Assembly (NCBI GenBank): GCA_032358165.1
Contig: JAALGY010000030.1
Location: 930,001-994,000 of the forward strand
DNA from: Diplosphaera chodatii
Taxonomy: Eukaryota; Chlorophyta; Trebouxiophyceae; Prasiolales; Stichococcaceae
Length of the DNA stretch: 64,000 nt
Direction of reading: 5' to 3'
Each line of letters starts with the position of its first letter. Position 1 is the first letter of the stretch. The notes under the pieces were generated by a model, which was not told where the DNA came from, ran no database searches, and saw nothing but the letters and a program-made list of their open reading frames with translations. The translations under genes and the position numbers were made by a program. Shown piece after piece: positions 45,213 to 58,190 of this stretch.

Positions 45213-48200
45213 TCAACAGGCCGGCCTAGGGTCCACAAATGCAAACCTGCCAAAAACGTTCCCCTCTCGACACATGCTCCTGACATCAGCACTCGGCGTG
45301 CGGCACGCCAGTGCAGCTGCCAGCTCTGCCCGCTCATCAGCCGGTGCGATGCCCAGCGATGCCCCGAGCGGCGACTCAGGGACAGCCATCCTCTGACTCC
45401 GGTCGACAGAGTCGGCTGCCCTGTGCCTCGGTGGTATACGCCTGCATGGCGTTAAACCCTCTGCCACATCCTGCCGCTGCTGCAGCTCCCGTAGGAAGGC
45501 TGGAGCCCTGTTGCTGTTGCCATCGCTGCCGCTGCACGACAAGCTGTGCTGTGCTACTGGCGCCGCAGCATTCTGCATGGCAGATAGCTGGGCGCGCTCA
45601 GCATCGTTCAGCAGGTCGCCCAGGGTGTGGCCCGCCCTGGAGGCCGGCTGTCGCTGCTGCTGCTCGGGGCTGAAGTGTAGCACATCCGCGATGTCCTGCT
45701 CCTGGGTATCCGGGATGGCTACAAGGCCGGTTGGGGAGCGCTGCGGTGTGCTGCCTTTGTCCTGCGGCTGCATGCTGGACTGCCCTGTCAGCTGCCACTC
45801 GCTGCCATCGCCTGCTTCGACGTCTGTGCTCCTGAACAACGGCGGGGACACGTCAGGGCCATCTGCTGCAGTGACACCAGGCGCTGGCGCGATGTCGACA
45901 TTCTGGGCTGAAGCTGACCGCCAGGACCGCCTGCTGGCAAGCTGCGGCTGTGCTGCTGCTGGGCTGGGGGTGATCGCTTCAACAGGGTCGCTGCCGCTGA
46001 AGCCTGCATGCACAGAGGCACATGTGCTTGCTGCCGCCATCATGCACTATTGATGCCTCAAGGGTGTGCAGAGGGATTGTATTACAATGTACTTCATGTT
46101 CACCAGAGCACTTGCCTATCGGAGCCATGTCATCAATGCCAGCCAGGCCGAGGGGACTGCTGCTGCGGCGCCGCAGCCTGCCAGAGCCACGCGCCATGGC
46201 GAACAGCCGCTCCTCGGTCATGCCCTGCAGCTGCTCGCTGTCGCGCTGCTGCAGCGGCAGCTGCAGCGGCGACTGCGCCAGGAAATCGTCAGCGGCCAGC
46301 AGATCATCCTCCTCCTCCTCCAACGGGTCCTCCAGCCAGTCGTCCGACAGGGCGCCGACCGACAGCCGCCGCCGCTGCCGCCATGGCGGTGGGCTGGCGC
46401 TGCCGCGCATGTGCAACGGCTGCGAGGGCGACGGGTCGCTGCTGGCTGGGCGGGCGGAGGCGCCAGCTGATAGGAGGCGCCAGTGCTGCTGGGATGTCGG
46501 CGAATGCAAAAGACTGCCGCTGAACTGCGAAAGGCGGGCAGCTGGGCTCTCTGGGACCAGGCTGGCCCGCAGCATGCCGCCACATCGTCCGAGGAGAGCA
46601 GGCGATGACAGGTCGTCGGAACCCCTCTGAGATGGTGTGGCTGCTACAGGGCTTGCTGTCCCGGCTGCCGTATCGTCGCTGGACACTGCCTGCTGCCATG
46701 CTGGTGACCGTGCGCCGCTGCGGCCGCCCGTGGGGGGGCTCTGGCTGTCCAGTCCGGCACACCCCTGCTGGTTGTGCGCAGTGGTAGCGCGTGCGGCTGT
46801 TGTCGCAGCCTCGACCCCAGGCGTGCGGGCATGTGCACTGCTGTCGCCATGTCGGATGCCAGCAGCACCAAGAGCTTTCGGCGCCCTGGCTCCCTTGGCT
46901 GGCGTGCGCCGCTGCTTCCGCTTGAGCCTGTCCAGGGCTTTGCTGGCCTCCACAGCATACTGGCGCATGTGTGTCAAGTCGCCAAAGCCTCGCACCAGCT
47001 CTGGTGCCCCATTGCAGTCCAGCGCAGGCTCTGGCGGCGACACTGCTGTGGTGCGCGGCTGCTTTGTACACCTCTGCTGGGCTGGCGTCTCGCCTGTGCC
47101 ACTGTTGCGAGCGGGCAAAGGCAGCTCACGTAGCACCCTGCCGGCTGCTCGGTCAGCTGATGACGAGCCTTCCGGCTCTGTGCGCATGCGCTTGGCATGG
47201 TGCTGAGACTGTGGGTTGCGCCGGTCAGCACCAAAGGTGCCATTCCGTCGACCCGGGCGTAGGCCTGCCGCCAGTGGGTGCTCCCGCACAGGACTGACTT
47301 CCTCCTGCTGGTTCAGCTGCTGTTCCGGGTCTGGGATGTCATCATCGCCGTGCGTGTGTGCTGCGCGCAGCTGTGGCATGCGGCTGGCAGAGCAATGCTT
47401 GTCGGCGCGGGGTGCTGGCTGCTGACGCTCGTCGCGGGCATCTGATACTGCTAAGCAGCGCTGGATGGCCTCTTCGCCATGACCTGCACCGCAAAAGGGG
47501 CTCTGGAGCTTATATCCAGCGCTCCTGGTATCAGTGCGGCTGCAGGCAGCGATGCAAGGATGGCGTTGAGGCAGTGCTGGCCTCTGTGGCTGCAGGTCTG
47601 CTCACCTGGCCGGTGACCACAGCTCAGATTTCTGGCAGCTGACCTCTCCGGCTCGCAATCCGACCCCTCAGTGTGCGCTGCAGCAACACCAGCAGGCCGT
47701 GGTACGGTACCCTGCTGTCCGGACAAGCCTCCTGCACAGCAGCGTTGCGCATGTGCATGAGCGCACAGGCCCTGCAGATGGGATGCCGACAGGCAGTGCA
47801 CTGCCTATGCAGCTGATAGCGATGCTTTGCAGCCCAATCGGACCTGAACTAGGAGCCGCACGACCTGGCGGTCTGAAGTCGCATGCGGCCTTCTCTGACA
47901 CCCGAGCGTTTGGCCGAAAGTAGTCGAGTATGACATTTTGCCCTGGGTCTGTAGCTGCAACCTCGGCGGCCGATGCACCTGAAACGCCTGCCAGCTTGCC
48001 TGGTCATCGATCAGGGAGATTCACCTCGCGAAACCTTGCTCAGCTCACGACCAGCGTGCAGGTCTTGCATGGCACCATGCATACCTGAAGGCCTGCCAGC
48101 CGCTGTCTGCTCTGTCGAAAAGGGCTGCAGGGTTATGGGGTCCAGATCTCCTGCACTCATGGTGTATGGCTCATCTGGCTGCCGCATGCTATCACAATGA

Positions 48201-49906
48201 CGTATGCCTGCCACGCCCGCAACGGCTGTTGCACCAACGCACCTCACAAGTGCAAACCAATGGCTTCCCCACCTGCTGCCACATGACATGCAACATCGTC
48301 TGGCAGGGGCGCGCCCAGGAACTCGAGCACATCATCGCCAGGTGCCAGGGCACTCGGCACCGCCGCCGTTGCCTGCAGCCCGGCCGGGGGCAGCGGCCGC
48401 AGGTGCACCACCCGGCGCTGCTGTGGGCAAAAGACGCGCTGATGCCTGAACGTCCACACCGCTCGCTGCACGTCCTCCTCATAAGAGCGCGGCACAGCGC
48501 AGGTGAAGCGCAGGCTCTTCGACACCTGCCAATGTGGAGCAGCCAAGGCTTAAAGCAGACCCGACAAGACTGTATAGTGAAAGCCTGCGTTGAGACAGGA
48601 GCTAGACCTGTGCATCACGCACCCGCACGAAGGACCGCAGCCGCCGGATATGCTGGTGTGCCTTCTTGATGCCGATGCCAGGCAGAGCCTTCACAAAGTC
48701 GCAGCCCGCCAGAATGCACATCTGCTCGATGCACACACATATTCGCACCGTCAGGCTGTATTAGATGGCACCAAGTCAGAGGTCAGGTGTCAAAGGTGGC
48801 GCAAGAGCTTTTCAACTGAATTACTGCGTTTGACTCACCTCCAGAAACATCTGAGGCGTGAACCCTACAAAGTTGAGCTCCCGGTTGATGTTGAGGTCCC
48901 TCAGCAGGATTTCGTGACACTCACCAGAGCGGTCCAACTTGTAAAGCACCTGTCACATGCACAGCAGTTACACAGATGGTTCATTTTGCAGCATGTGACA
49001 TACCCAGGCGGACTGCCACATGACCCGGGCCCTTCTACACGACGAGGTCACAAGCCAGGACTCGCCGTCGGGCAGCCATAGGGCAGCAGGTCTGAGTCCT
49101 CAGTGATGACGGCATCCACGTTGCCTGTCAACGCCAGGTACGCCAGCTGCGCGTCCGCTTCATAGGGCGCAACAACAACTTCGATGCCCTCGTGCTTCAG
49201 CACCTGCAGGCATGTGATTGTATGAGCGTGCTAGGTTGCCCAGCTGACGAAAGGTACTGGAACATCTGGGTTCCGAATGTTTCGTCCAACGCTAACCTGT
49301 ACAAGGCGGTTTGCAGTGGCGGGTGAGATGTCCACGGCTTTCTGGAAGCAATCATTTGCTGCTGAGGAGTTGCCATTGCGCAGGTGCACTGCTGCGCGCT
49401 CCAGGTGCTCCCTCCTTGCCCTGCACAAAGATTTCATAGTCCACCACAGTCCTGCGAAACGAGGAGCTGTGTCTCATTGACCTGATCTGGGCCACGAGAC
49501 AGGGGTCGCGGACCTGGCTCTGGACTCCTCCTCTGATGCCTTCATCGGCAGGCGCCCGCCATCAAACACCATCACCGGCACCACGCCGCAACCACGCAGC
49601 AGGCGCACCCGATCCATGCAGAATGCCACGTACCTGCACAGCAGCATGCAGGCTCTAGCATGACACTGCGAACAACATCACACCACATGCTTCCACTGAC
49701 TGCCGGGACTGCAGCGCCAGCACTAAGTCCGCAAGGTAGCCGCACTTTTCCGTCGGTGTGCCCTCACACAGCTCCCTGCTGCATGAGTATGCGCCCTTGT
49801 GCAGCCAGCCGTACGCGTCGATGGCGATCCGGCGCCCAGAGTATTTGGACACATGCACTGTGCTGCTGATGCTCTTCAGCATTGGCAGTAGGCCCTGGAT
49901 GCCCAT
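45213..49906 (-). CDS. EXO1: Exonuclease 1, RAD2/XPG-family 5' to 3' nuclease
   Basis: EXO1 acts in mismatch repair and end resection. Ten exons (49906-49746, 49633-49514, 49420-49297, 49203-49066, 48949-48839, 48721-48623, 48525-48273, 47987-47865, 47483-46116, 46003-45213) give about 1,095 residues. The XPG-N domain starts [19 protein letters not shown]; catalytic acids are visible in [53 protein letters not shown] and [20 protein letters not shown]. After about residue 420 the protein is Ser/Pro/Gln-rich and probably disordered, as in other EXO1 tails, where MMR partners bind. Introns 4 and 9 need GC donors (ACG|GCGAGT, TAG|GCAAGT). The exon 8/9 join is the least certain; one extra small exon near 47650 is possible. 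Confidence 0.9.
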
Positions 49907-50500
49907 GCTTGCGGCTGAATCGCGCCGCAGCACCAGCTGCTATCCCATGGTGTTCACCCTTGTCAGCAACGCTGATAACCGAGCAGAAGCCGCCAAAGTG
50001 TCGAGCTGTTGATCCTCACTTCAAATATTGAACCATTTTGCGTTCCGTAAGCTTTTGACAGGCCGCTGATCGCAGCATCACGACACGCATGCTGCATACA
50101 GCTCATGATCGTCCTTCTGATGGCTGCGCACGCCTACACAGGACACAAGCTCACCTACTCATGCGTTGCCAACCGATGGTTAGCGTGGGAATCAGATCCT
50201 CACCATCATAGAGTCGCAAGCTGCGGTGGCATTTGTAACCTCAGCTGCCAAGCAGCATCTGCTCACGCCGTGTGCCACTGGGCGCGGCCTCAGTTGTCGT
50301 CACACGGCCTCAAGAGGCTGCAAAGTAGGTGTTGAACATGCAAAACGGTCACTGCATGTTTGAGCCAGGCAGCGAACAGGGGATCCTCTGAAGATCCTGT
50401 TACCTCGAGAGCAGCTGCAGGCATGTGACGGAGCTAAAGGGGCTGTTACACGCGTCTTGAGAGTAAATCACATTGCTAGCTACACAAAAAGTAGAGGGGC
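49907..50500. promoter_or_regulatory. Divergent intergenic region, EXO1 / sucrose synthase
   Basis: These 594 bases separate diverging starts and should hold both promoters. No ORF or known motif is convincing. Confidence 0.4.
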
Positions 50501-53500
50501 ATGCGCTCATCCGCGGAGTTGTTCTCGCATGGAGGTATGTATTCGGAACGGTCCTCGAGTGCATGCAACTCTTCCCTGCTCAACTGCAGCGTACGCAAGT
50601 TGGTCATGGCACACCACTGCATCATCTCATTCAAGATTGCAGAGGAGCATCTGACCAGATCGTGCGCATGGTTGACCGCAAGAACACTGCCAGCTAGCAT
50701 GCAAGGCTTATCCGATTTGGTGGCCAACAGTCTCTGTAACGCCCCAGCTTTTGCGCTTACAAGTCTCGGTACAGATGTCCTAGATCAGGGAAAGCAGCTC
50801 ACTGCAAGCGCGTCTGAAATGCACAATCTGACGGTCGTGACCCGCAGCTGAGGAGGAGGACCCGAGCTTCCTGGAGACCCGGAGGCGAAGCAGCCTCCTG
50901 GCCGCTCCCAGGTGAGTAGATGTCTGCAAACTGCTTTCGACAAAAGGCATCCCGGTGCACAGTGCGTTGCACATTTCGCCAGGTCGTGTTAGCCAGCTAG
51001 CCATGTCAACCATGAGACGCTGCTGGATGGCACATGTAGGGTCGAGTACGCACCATTTCTTGAAACTTGCAAGGCTGCACTGGCCGAAAACCGGAACGAG
51101 TACCTGGCTCTGCTCAAGAAGTGCGCACTTGATTGGGGATGTACCTGGTGCCGCTGGAGCTGTCTTGATGGTACCATGAGCAATCCAATGTACCATGTGC
51201 ACCAACCAGTCATGCACCTGCAGGCTGACGGAGAAGGGAAAGGGCATCGTGCTGCCACATACAGCCAGGGATGAGCTCAAACGCTTGGCAGACGAGATGG
51301 GCGGCGAGGCGGGCGACCACCTGCTGAACACCGAGCTGGCCAGGCTGATTCAGACGACACAGGAGATCGTGTGCATTCCGCCTCGCGTCGCGTTCAGCTT
51401 CCGACCTGACATCGGCCAGGCCTGGTGGGAACACGCTCTGCCATCTTGCCGGCTTACTATCTGCCCTTGTAGGGACAGAGACTTTACCATTGCTCCTCCA
51501 TCATGCGCGCGTCACCCTGCCTGCAGGTTTCTGCGCGTGTCAGCAGAGACCCTTGCTGCAGAGGCACTGACGGTGTCTGGCTACCTCGAGTTCGAGGAAA
51601 AGCTGGACGAGACTGAAACGGACCCTTGGACGCTGGAAGTGGACTTGGCGCCCTTCAATGCCAATGTCCCCAAAATCCAGAGGCACGGCAGGCTGCCCTC
51701 ATCTGAGCTGAGGAACAGCAGGGAGCTGTGGCACAGTGGCAGCAAGGTGCCAGCGCACGCGCCGTGCACCTGACACACAACATGCAACTGTGCAGGACGT
51801 CGAACATTGGCGAGGGTGCCACATTCCTCAACCGCGTCCTCAGCAACAAGATGTTCCAGCATGACGCGACCGGTGCGGGCTTGCTGGCCGAGTTTTTGGC
51901 GTCGCTGAACCACAAGGGGCAGAGCCTGATGTGCAGCGATGAGCTGGCCACCATTCCAGCGCTGCATCGAGCTGCGCAGCGCGCTGATGAGCTGCTGGAG
52001 GGACAGGATGACGAGGTGAAGTATGCGTTGAAGTGGCCGGTTAAACTGAGCAGGTTCTCGCAGTGCGCACCTGCGACTTCTGCCCATAAGCAGCCTTGAA
52101 TCATGCATTGCTGACGCTGTTGCCCTTTTGCAGATGCCATGGAAGCTGGTGGCGGGCCAGCTCAAACAGCTTGGGTTCGAGCCAGGGTGGGGCAAGAATG
52201 TGGGCATCGTGCGGCAGCGGCTGCACGAGCTGCTAGACATACTCGAGGTTTGTAGGGGCGCCACTGCACCCTGCAGGAACTGCACTGTAGGATTGAAAGT
52301 CAGAGATGTATCGTGTGCAGGCGGTTGACGAGTGTGCTCATGCAATGCAGGCACCTGATGATGACACACTGGCGTCCTTTCTGGGCGCGCTGCCGATGAT
52401 GTTTTCGATCGCCATCCTGTCGCCGCATGGCTTCTTTGGCCAGACCGGTGAGTGGGGCTGTGTGTCAAGGGTATGGAAATAGCATGATCAAGGAAGGCAT
52501 ACAGACACTGCACTGACGTTGTACCCAATTCAGGCGTGCTTGGCAAGCCGGACACTGGCGGCCAGGTTGTGTACATTTTGGACCAAGTCCGTGCACTGGA
52601 GACAGAGATGCTCAAGCGCATTGATGAGGCAGGCCTCGACATTGAGCCAGGTATTGCTGCAGACTGTGGTTGCCGTTGGAAGTGCTTGTAGTGAGGCCTT
52701 CGCCCCTGAGCTCAGGCTTCGTTTTGTCTGGGTCGATGATCGCTCGATGTGTCGGCTGTGCAGACATCATCATCGTCACAAGGCTCATCCCAGAGGCTCA
52801 GGGCACAACCTGCGACCAGCGCATCGAGAAGATTCACGACACGAAGCACTGCACTATCCTGCGCGTGCCCTTCCGCGACGGCGAGTGAGTGCCTCTGTAG
52901 TGTCTGCCTGCTCAGAAGCAATCTGTTTTCACCTGCCTGTGACAATCTCCAGAGACAGGTGTTCTAACACAGCAGATGTGCTGCGTCACTGCAGCACAAT
53001 TCTGAAGCGATGGGTCAGCCGCTTCGATGTGTGGCCGTACCTGGAGACATTCACCATCGATGTGGCGCATGAGCTCCGGGCAGCAATGGGCACCAAGGTA
53101 GGGCTAACACATCCTCCTTGATCTTTTGCAGTTGACCCTGGCCAAATAGGTTGCTGGCCTGGTAGCACGTCCACAGGTCGCAGACACTGACGTCCTGCAC
53201 TGTGCACCCTTGCACCGCAGCCCGAGTTCATCATCGGCAATTACAGCGATGGCAACATGGTGGCGTCGCTCTTGAGTAACTATATGGGCGTCACACAGTG
53301 CAACATTGCGCACGCACTGGAGAAGACGAAGTATGCGGACGCCGACATCCACTGGTGCGCAACTTGCCCCTGTGTTGTCTCTGGCATGGCTGTTCTTACC
53401 TTGAAAACCCCTTATTGCAAGCATATGCAATGCGACATCGCAGGAAAGCGATGCAGAAGGACTACCACTTTAGCGCGCAATTCACAGCAGATTTGATCAG

Positions 53501-56064
53501 CATGAATACGGCAGATTTCATCATTGCCAGCACATACCGTGAGCTACTGACATGGCTGTCATCCGACAGGAAACACTGCATAACCTGCACTGATGATCAT
53601 GTGCAAGCAGCCAGCAGGCTGGGTGATGCCGTGTGTCATCACTCAATGCTGTTGCAGAGGAGATTGCGGGCGTCAAGGGCGGCGTCGCGGGCCAGTACGA
53701 AAGCCACAGTCACTTCACGGTGGGCGCTACGCTGTGCACATCGTCCTGAAGATGCTGGCATGCTCGTGGGGTTTTTCAACTGACATATGAACCCTGGCTG
53801 CTGCAGATGCCAGGCCTGTACAGGGTTATCAAGGTGAGCCATGTACTTTCTTGCGCTTGTTGCTTCAGCAAAACGGGTGGTGCGATACTCCTGTCTTGCC
53901 TCAGCTCTACGGGAGTGTAGTGCTTGATAATGAGGCTTGACGCCCTGCAGGGCATCGATGTGAAGGACAGCAAGTTCAACATCGTCTCGCCGGGCGCTGA
54001 CCAGGACATCTACTTCCCAAGGTGGGTCGCCAGGGGGCAGCGCCATGACTGGGTGCATGCGCGATCCGATGTCAATTCACGGGCCAGATCCTCCAGTGGG
54101 TTCGACTGCTGATGGATCAAGGTCACGGCTCATGTTGCAGCGATCAGCAAGACAAGCGGCTGAAGCACTTTCATAAGGAGTTGGACGAGATGTTGTATGG
54201 AGACTCGGAGTCCAATGACTTTGCCAAAGGTGTCCTCAAGGTCCGTCCCAGCACAGCCAATTGCAAGCTTTCTAACCAGCTCTGTCTTCAGGTCAAGGAC
54301 ATCAACAGTATCCATCAGTTTGCTGTGTCCGATCACTTGCAATAGCAACAGCACCTGCTGACGAGTTGCAGCAGCAATCCTGCGACTGCAGGACAAGAGT
54401 AAGCCAATTATCTTCACGATGGCGCGGCTGGACCGGGTGAAGAACCTGTCGGGCCTGGTGGAGCTGTTTGCCAAGAGCGACCGGCTGCGCAAGGTCGCCA
54501 ACCTGGTGTTCGTTGGCGGCGTGATTGACCCCGAGAAGTCCGGCGACAGGTGGGGCAACCCCCGGAGCACTCTGCTGCAAACTTGCAAACAGGCATGTGC
54601 TTACATGTGTCGGGTCGTGGCCACCAGCATGCTGTCTTCGAACCCTGCCATGGATGCACACCTCATGGTCGTCTCTGTAGGGAGGAGAAGGACCAGTGTG
54701 AGCTGGTGCACCAACTGATCAAAGAGCACCAGCTGGACGGAGACTACCGCTGGCTGGTGCGTGGCTAACTATACGACAACCTAGCACCCTGCATAACTCT
54801 ACACATGGCCATGGCCTGGCCACCAGATACAGATCACCCTCCGACTGCTTACCTGTGTTCCTCACAACAGGTGGCGCAGAAGGACCGTGTCAAGAATGGC
54901 GAGCTTTACCGGTACATCGCTGACAACCATGGCATCTTCGTGCAGCCCGCCAAGTACGACTCACCAACTAGCAAGGCGACTCTGACATGAGTGCTGCACA
55001 CGAGACAAGCACACTGAGCACACTCAGCCAGCTGACTGAGCACTGTGCTCGCTTGCAGGTATGAGGCATTTGGACTCACGGTAACTTTTCGGTTGGCCTA
55101 ATGCTCAGCTCCTCCTATGCCTGACCACTTGTAGAACCTTAGGACGTGGATGTGGCTGACCTTTGCTGCTGCTGCTGCTGCATCATTGGATTGCAGGTTA
55201 TTGAGGCTATGAACTGTGGGCTGCCGACCTTTGCCACCATCCATGGTGGCCCTAGCGAGATCATTGTCGTGAGGCTTCCACCCTCCTTTCCTGCCCCACT
55301 CACGCTCATGACACCTGACATACCATCTCAGCACCCCACATCTACCTTGTAAAATCCTGGCAGGTGCCACATCTTGCAGGATGGCAAGAGCGGGTTCCAC
55401 ATCGATCCGTATCATGAGGCGGACGCTGCTGGTAAGATGGCAGCGTTCTTTGAGCGTTGTCAGGACGAACCAAAGTACTGGGATCAGATATCACAAGGTG
55501 CAGATTACGAGCTGCCGCTGGACGCGACAGCTGCCATGATGGAACTGGTGCTGTGTTGTCACACTGTGTTGTCACAGGCTGCGACCCAGTCCCCTTCTTG
55601 CAGGCGGGCTCAAGCGCATCTATGAGTGCTATACATGGAAGATCTACGCTTCCAGGCTGATGAATCTCAGCCGCATCTACAGTTTCTGGAAGGTATGTTG
55701 CGAGCCATATTCCTGCTATCGCATGCATATGCAGTACTGCAGCGCAGTATTGCAGCACATGCGCTACGCCTAGCTTACGATGCTTCCTCTTGCTGCCAAC
55801 AGTATCTCTCCAAGTTTGATCGGCGTGAGACACAGCGCTACCTTCAGATGTTTTATCATTTCAAGTTGCGGCCGCTCATCCAGATGGTGCCCCGCAGCAG
55901 AGACGAGGTGTGCCAGGTTCTTGGTCTGCTGGTGTCACTCTGCACCTGCAACTCAGAGCCGCTGCTGTACAGATGGTCGTTTCTTCACACTGCTCAAGCC
56001 GCCGACACAGGTCAAGACGGATGCTCCGCCGTCGAGTCAGGACGCCAAGAGCGGGTTCGCTTGA
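50501..56064 (+). CDS. SUS: Sucrose synthase (GT4 family)
   Basis: The enzyme converts sucrose plus UDP reversibly to UDP-glucose plus fructose in the cytosol. About 24 short exons join in phase, giving a protein of the usual 800-850 residue class. The start ATG (50501) lies in a 34-nt exon joined to [21 protein letters not shown]-terminal regulatory parts follow: [57 protein letters not shown]. The GT-B domain has [84 protein letters not shown] and the E-x7-E signature in [20 protein letters not shown]. It ends [20 protein letters not shown] and a short tail. One junction near 51681 seems to need a GC donor. The dedicated N-terminus separates it from sucrose-phosphate synthase. Confidence 0.95.
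55164..55181. repeat. (GCT)n microsatellite in a sucrose synthase intron
   Basis: Five to six GCT/CTG units lie just before an acceptor site. They may overlap the pyrimidine tract. Confidence 0.75.
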
Positions 56065-56797
56065 GCGACAGGCGCTCCCGTTGCTTCACACCTCGCCTGT
56101 GACCCTCGTCAGCCTGCAGCATGACTTGTGCGTGTGACATGGGCAGCGGCGCATAGGTGCATGCTGTAATTGTCAATGCTGCCAGCGCCGGCAGCTTGTG
56201 GGCAGGATACGCCTGCTGGCATTGCTGGCGTGCGCCTGTCATAGTGCACGGAGGGCATGGCATGGTATGTCCCTGTGCCGCGGGAACTTGTAGGTGTCTT
56301 CGTTCAGGCCAGAACCTCATCTATGCAAGATGATGCAATATGTGGTCTGCCAAAAACACGAGATGTGTGCCTGCTGTCGATGCAGTGATTGTGTGTGAAT
56401 TTGTTTCAGACGGTTTAGTTTGACACCGTTGTGATTGTCAAGTATGATGTGCTTGCTGGCTGCAAATGCATGAAGGCACAGTTGGTTGTCCAAGGCCCAT
56501 TCGACCAGGCGTTTGCCTTATACCACTGGACCTTTGCAATGAACCGGATCGAAGCTCCTCCCAGGGCAGGAGGTTCAGTGGTCCGGCACATTCCAAGAGA
56601 TCTTGAATCCGATACCGAAGCAGCTTCGAGGCCATAAGACGGTGGTCTTGTTTCAGCGGATGTAAAGTCTGCGAGGCACAGTTGCTGGTGCTATAACGGC
56701 AACAACCAGTCGCTCGGTATCAAGGCATCAGATCGCGGCAGATCTGAACCAACCAGCACCTCCCTGCGCCACTGGAGGCACAGGGTGTTGGTGGCGC
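56065..56797. other. Spacer between sucrose synthase and OTU protease
   Basis: Apart from the TGTAA signal I see no supported feature. The OTU promoter should be in the right half. Confidence 0.45.
56165..56169 (+). terminator. TGTAA polyadenylation signal of sucrose synthase
   Basis: TGTAA lies 101 nt after the sucrose synthase stop codon, at the spacing expected for green-algal poly(A) signals. Confidence 0.5.
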
Positions 56798-57964
56798 ATG
56801 AGCAGGGTGCTGCTGTTCATCGTAGCTCTCATGTGCGCAGTTATCACAGGTGTGAAGCAGTCAACCAGCATGTTGGCCCTTGCTGCTCCCTCAGAAGACT
56901 ACACCATACACATTTGCTTGCGCCAAGCAGGATGCACACCTGTTCTGTGGGTCGTCCAACGCTGTCAGCATTGTCACTGGTCGTCAGCGCATCTGCGTCG
57001 GATTGCAGGCATGAGCCTGGTCAGTCCGGTAGGTCCAGCACATTCCGGCCGCAGCACACCGCTGCGTGGCTTCCGGAACCAGCTCGATGTGTCGCTGCAG
57101 CAGGCGGCCAAGCTGCTGCAGTCAGCCCCAATGCGTCAGGCGGGAGCGGTAGGAGTCACACTCAGCGCTTGCAGGGCTCAGTCGCACGGGCAGACAGCGC
57201 CACAGGCACTTTCGCTGCACCGGATCACGGGTGATGGCAGGTGCCTCTTCAGGGCCCTGGCTCAGGGAGACCACCAGCTGGCGACGGGCGGCACTCAGCT
57301 ATCCGTGGCGCAGGAGACCAGGAGAGCCGACGAGCTTAGGGGACAGGTATGCAGCACGTTTGGTCATGTGGCTTGGTTGACCTGTAGGCACTGTTGGGCA
57401 CTTGGCACTCGAGCAGGACCATGGGGCGCAACATGTGCTGATGAAGACTTGCGTTGTGCACACTTTGCAGATTTGTGACGAAATGGAGACACGGCGGGAC
57501 GCCCTGGCACCCTTCATCGACTCGGACTTTGACGCCTATGTGGCGGACATGCGGCAGCCACACGCGTGGGGCGATGAACCCGAGGCGAGTGCTTCGATAC
57601 CTAGTGTCGCCAGGGGAGCACTCCTGTTCTTCTTCACCCAAATTCCTATGCTGCTGTTGCCAGCAGTGGTCAGCGATCTTACTAATGATAAAGCAAGCCC
57701 TCGTTCATGGATCTTAGCAGGTGTGAACCCAGAAACGAGAGGTGACACCCTGGGCAACGCCATGCTGACAGGTCATGGCGTGTGCAGGTGTCAATGGCAC
57801 CCCATGTGCTGCGGCGTCCTGTGAACGTGTTCAGTGGCAGGCAGCAGGTTGGCACCTATGAGCCCGAAGGCAAGGCAGCCAGCAAACAGCCGGTGAACTT
57901 GCTATACGATGGCACCGGGCACTATGATCTGCTGTCGCAGCATCGTCCAACTTCCAGGTTGTAG
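56798..57964 (+). CDS. OTU-family cysteine protease (deubiquitinase), plant OTU4-like
   Basis: OTU proteases remove ubiquitin with a Cys-His dyad. Three exons (56798-57346, 57471-57584, 57788-57964) close in phase. The catalytic Cys lies in HRITGDGRCLFRALAQG, followed by DELRGQICDEMETRRDALA, FIDSDFDAYVADMRQPHAWG, DEPEVSMAPHVLRRPVNV and the His in DGTGHYDLL. The order and spacing match plant OTU3/OTU4-type proteins. The in-frame start at 56798 gives 279 residues with a hydrophobic N-terminus; a second ATG at 57011 gives 208 residues, so the true start is open. Intron 2 needs a GC donor (GAG|GCGAGT at 57585): no GT donor keeps GDEPE joined to VSMAPHV. Confidence 0.88.
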
Positions 57965-58190
57965 CAGGGAGCTGTACAGTATCTGATTAATTCTTGTCTT
58001 CAATTCCAAGCTTGATTGCTCCACTGAACCCATCAAACAGACACTGGACCGTCTGATTTGGTAGAACTGATTCGGTAGGACAATAGTGTACAAGAGCAGG
58101 GCACGCTCGCGCTATGTGCATGCCTGTCAGAAGCAAAGTGTACAAGTGCAATCTGTCCAATAGCTACTGTACAAGCTGCATACACAGCGG

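Noticed and set aside
45979..47206. Plus-strand ORFs opposite the EXO1 tail
   Set aside because: They are Ala/Arg-rich shadows of the disordered EXO1 C-terminal exon, which is supported by phase at both ends.
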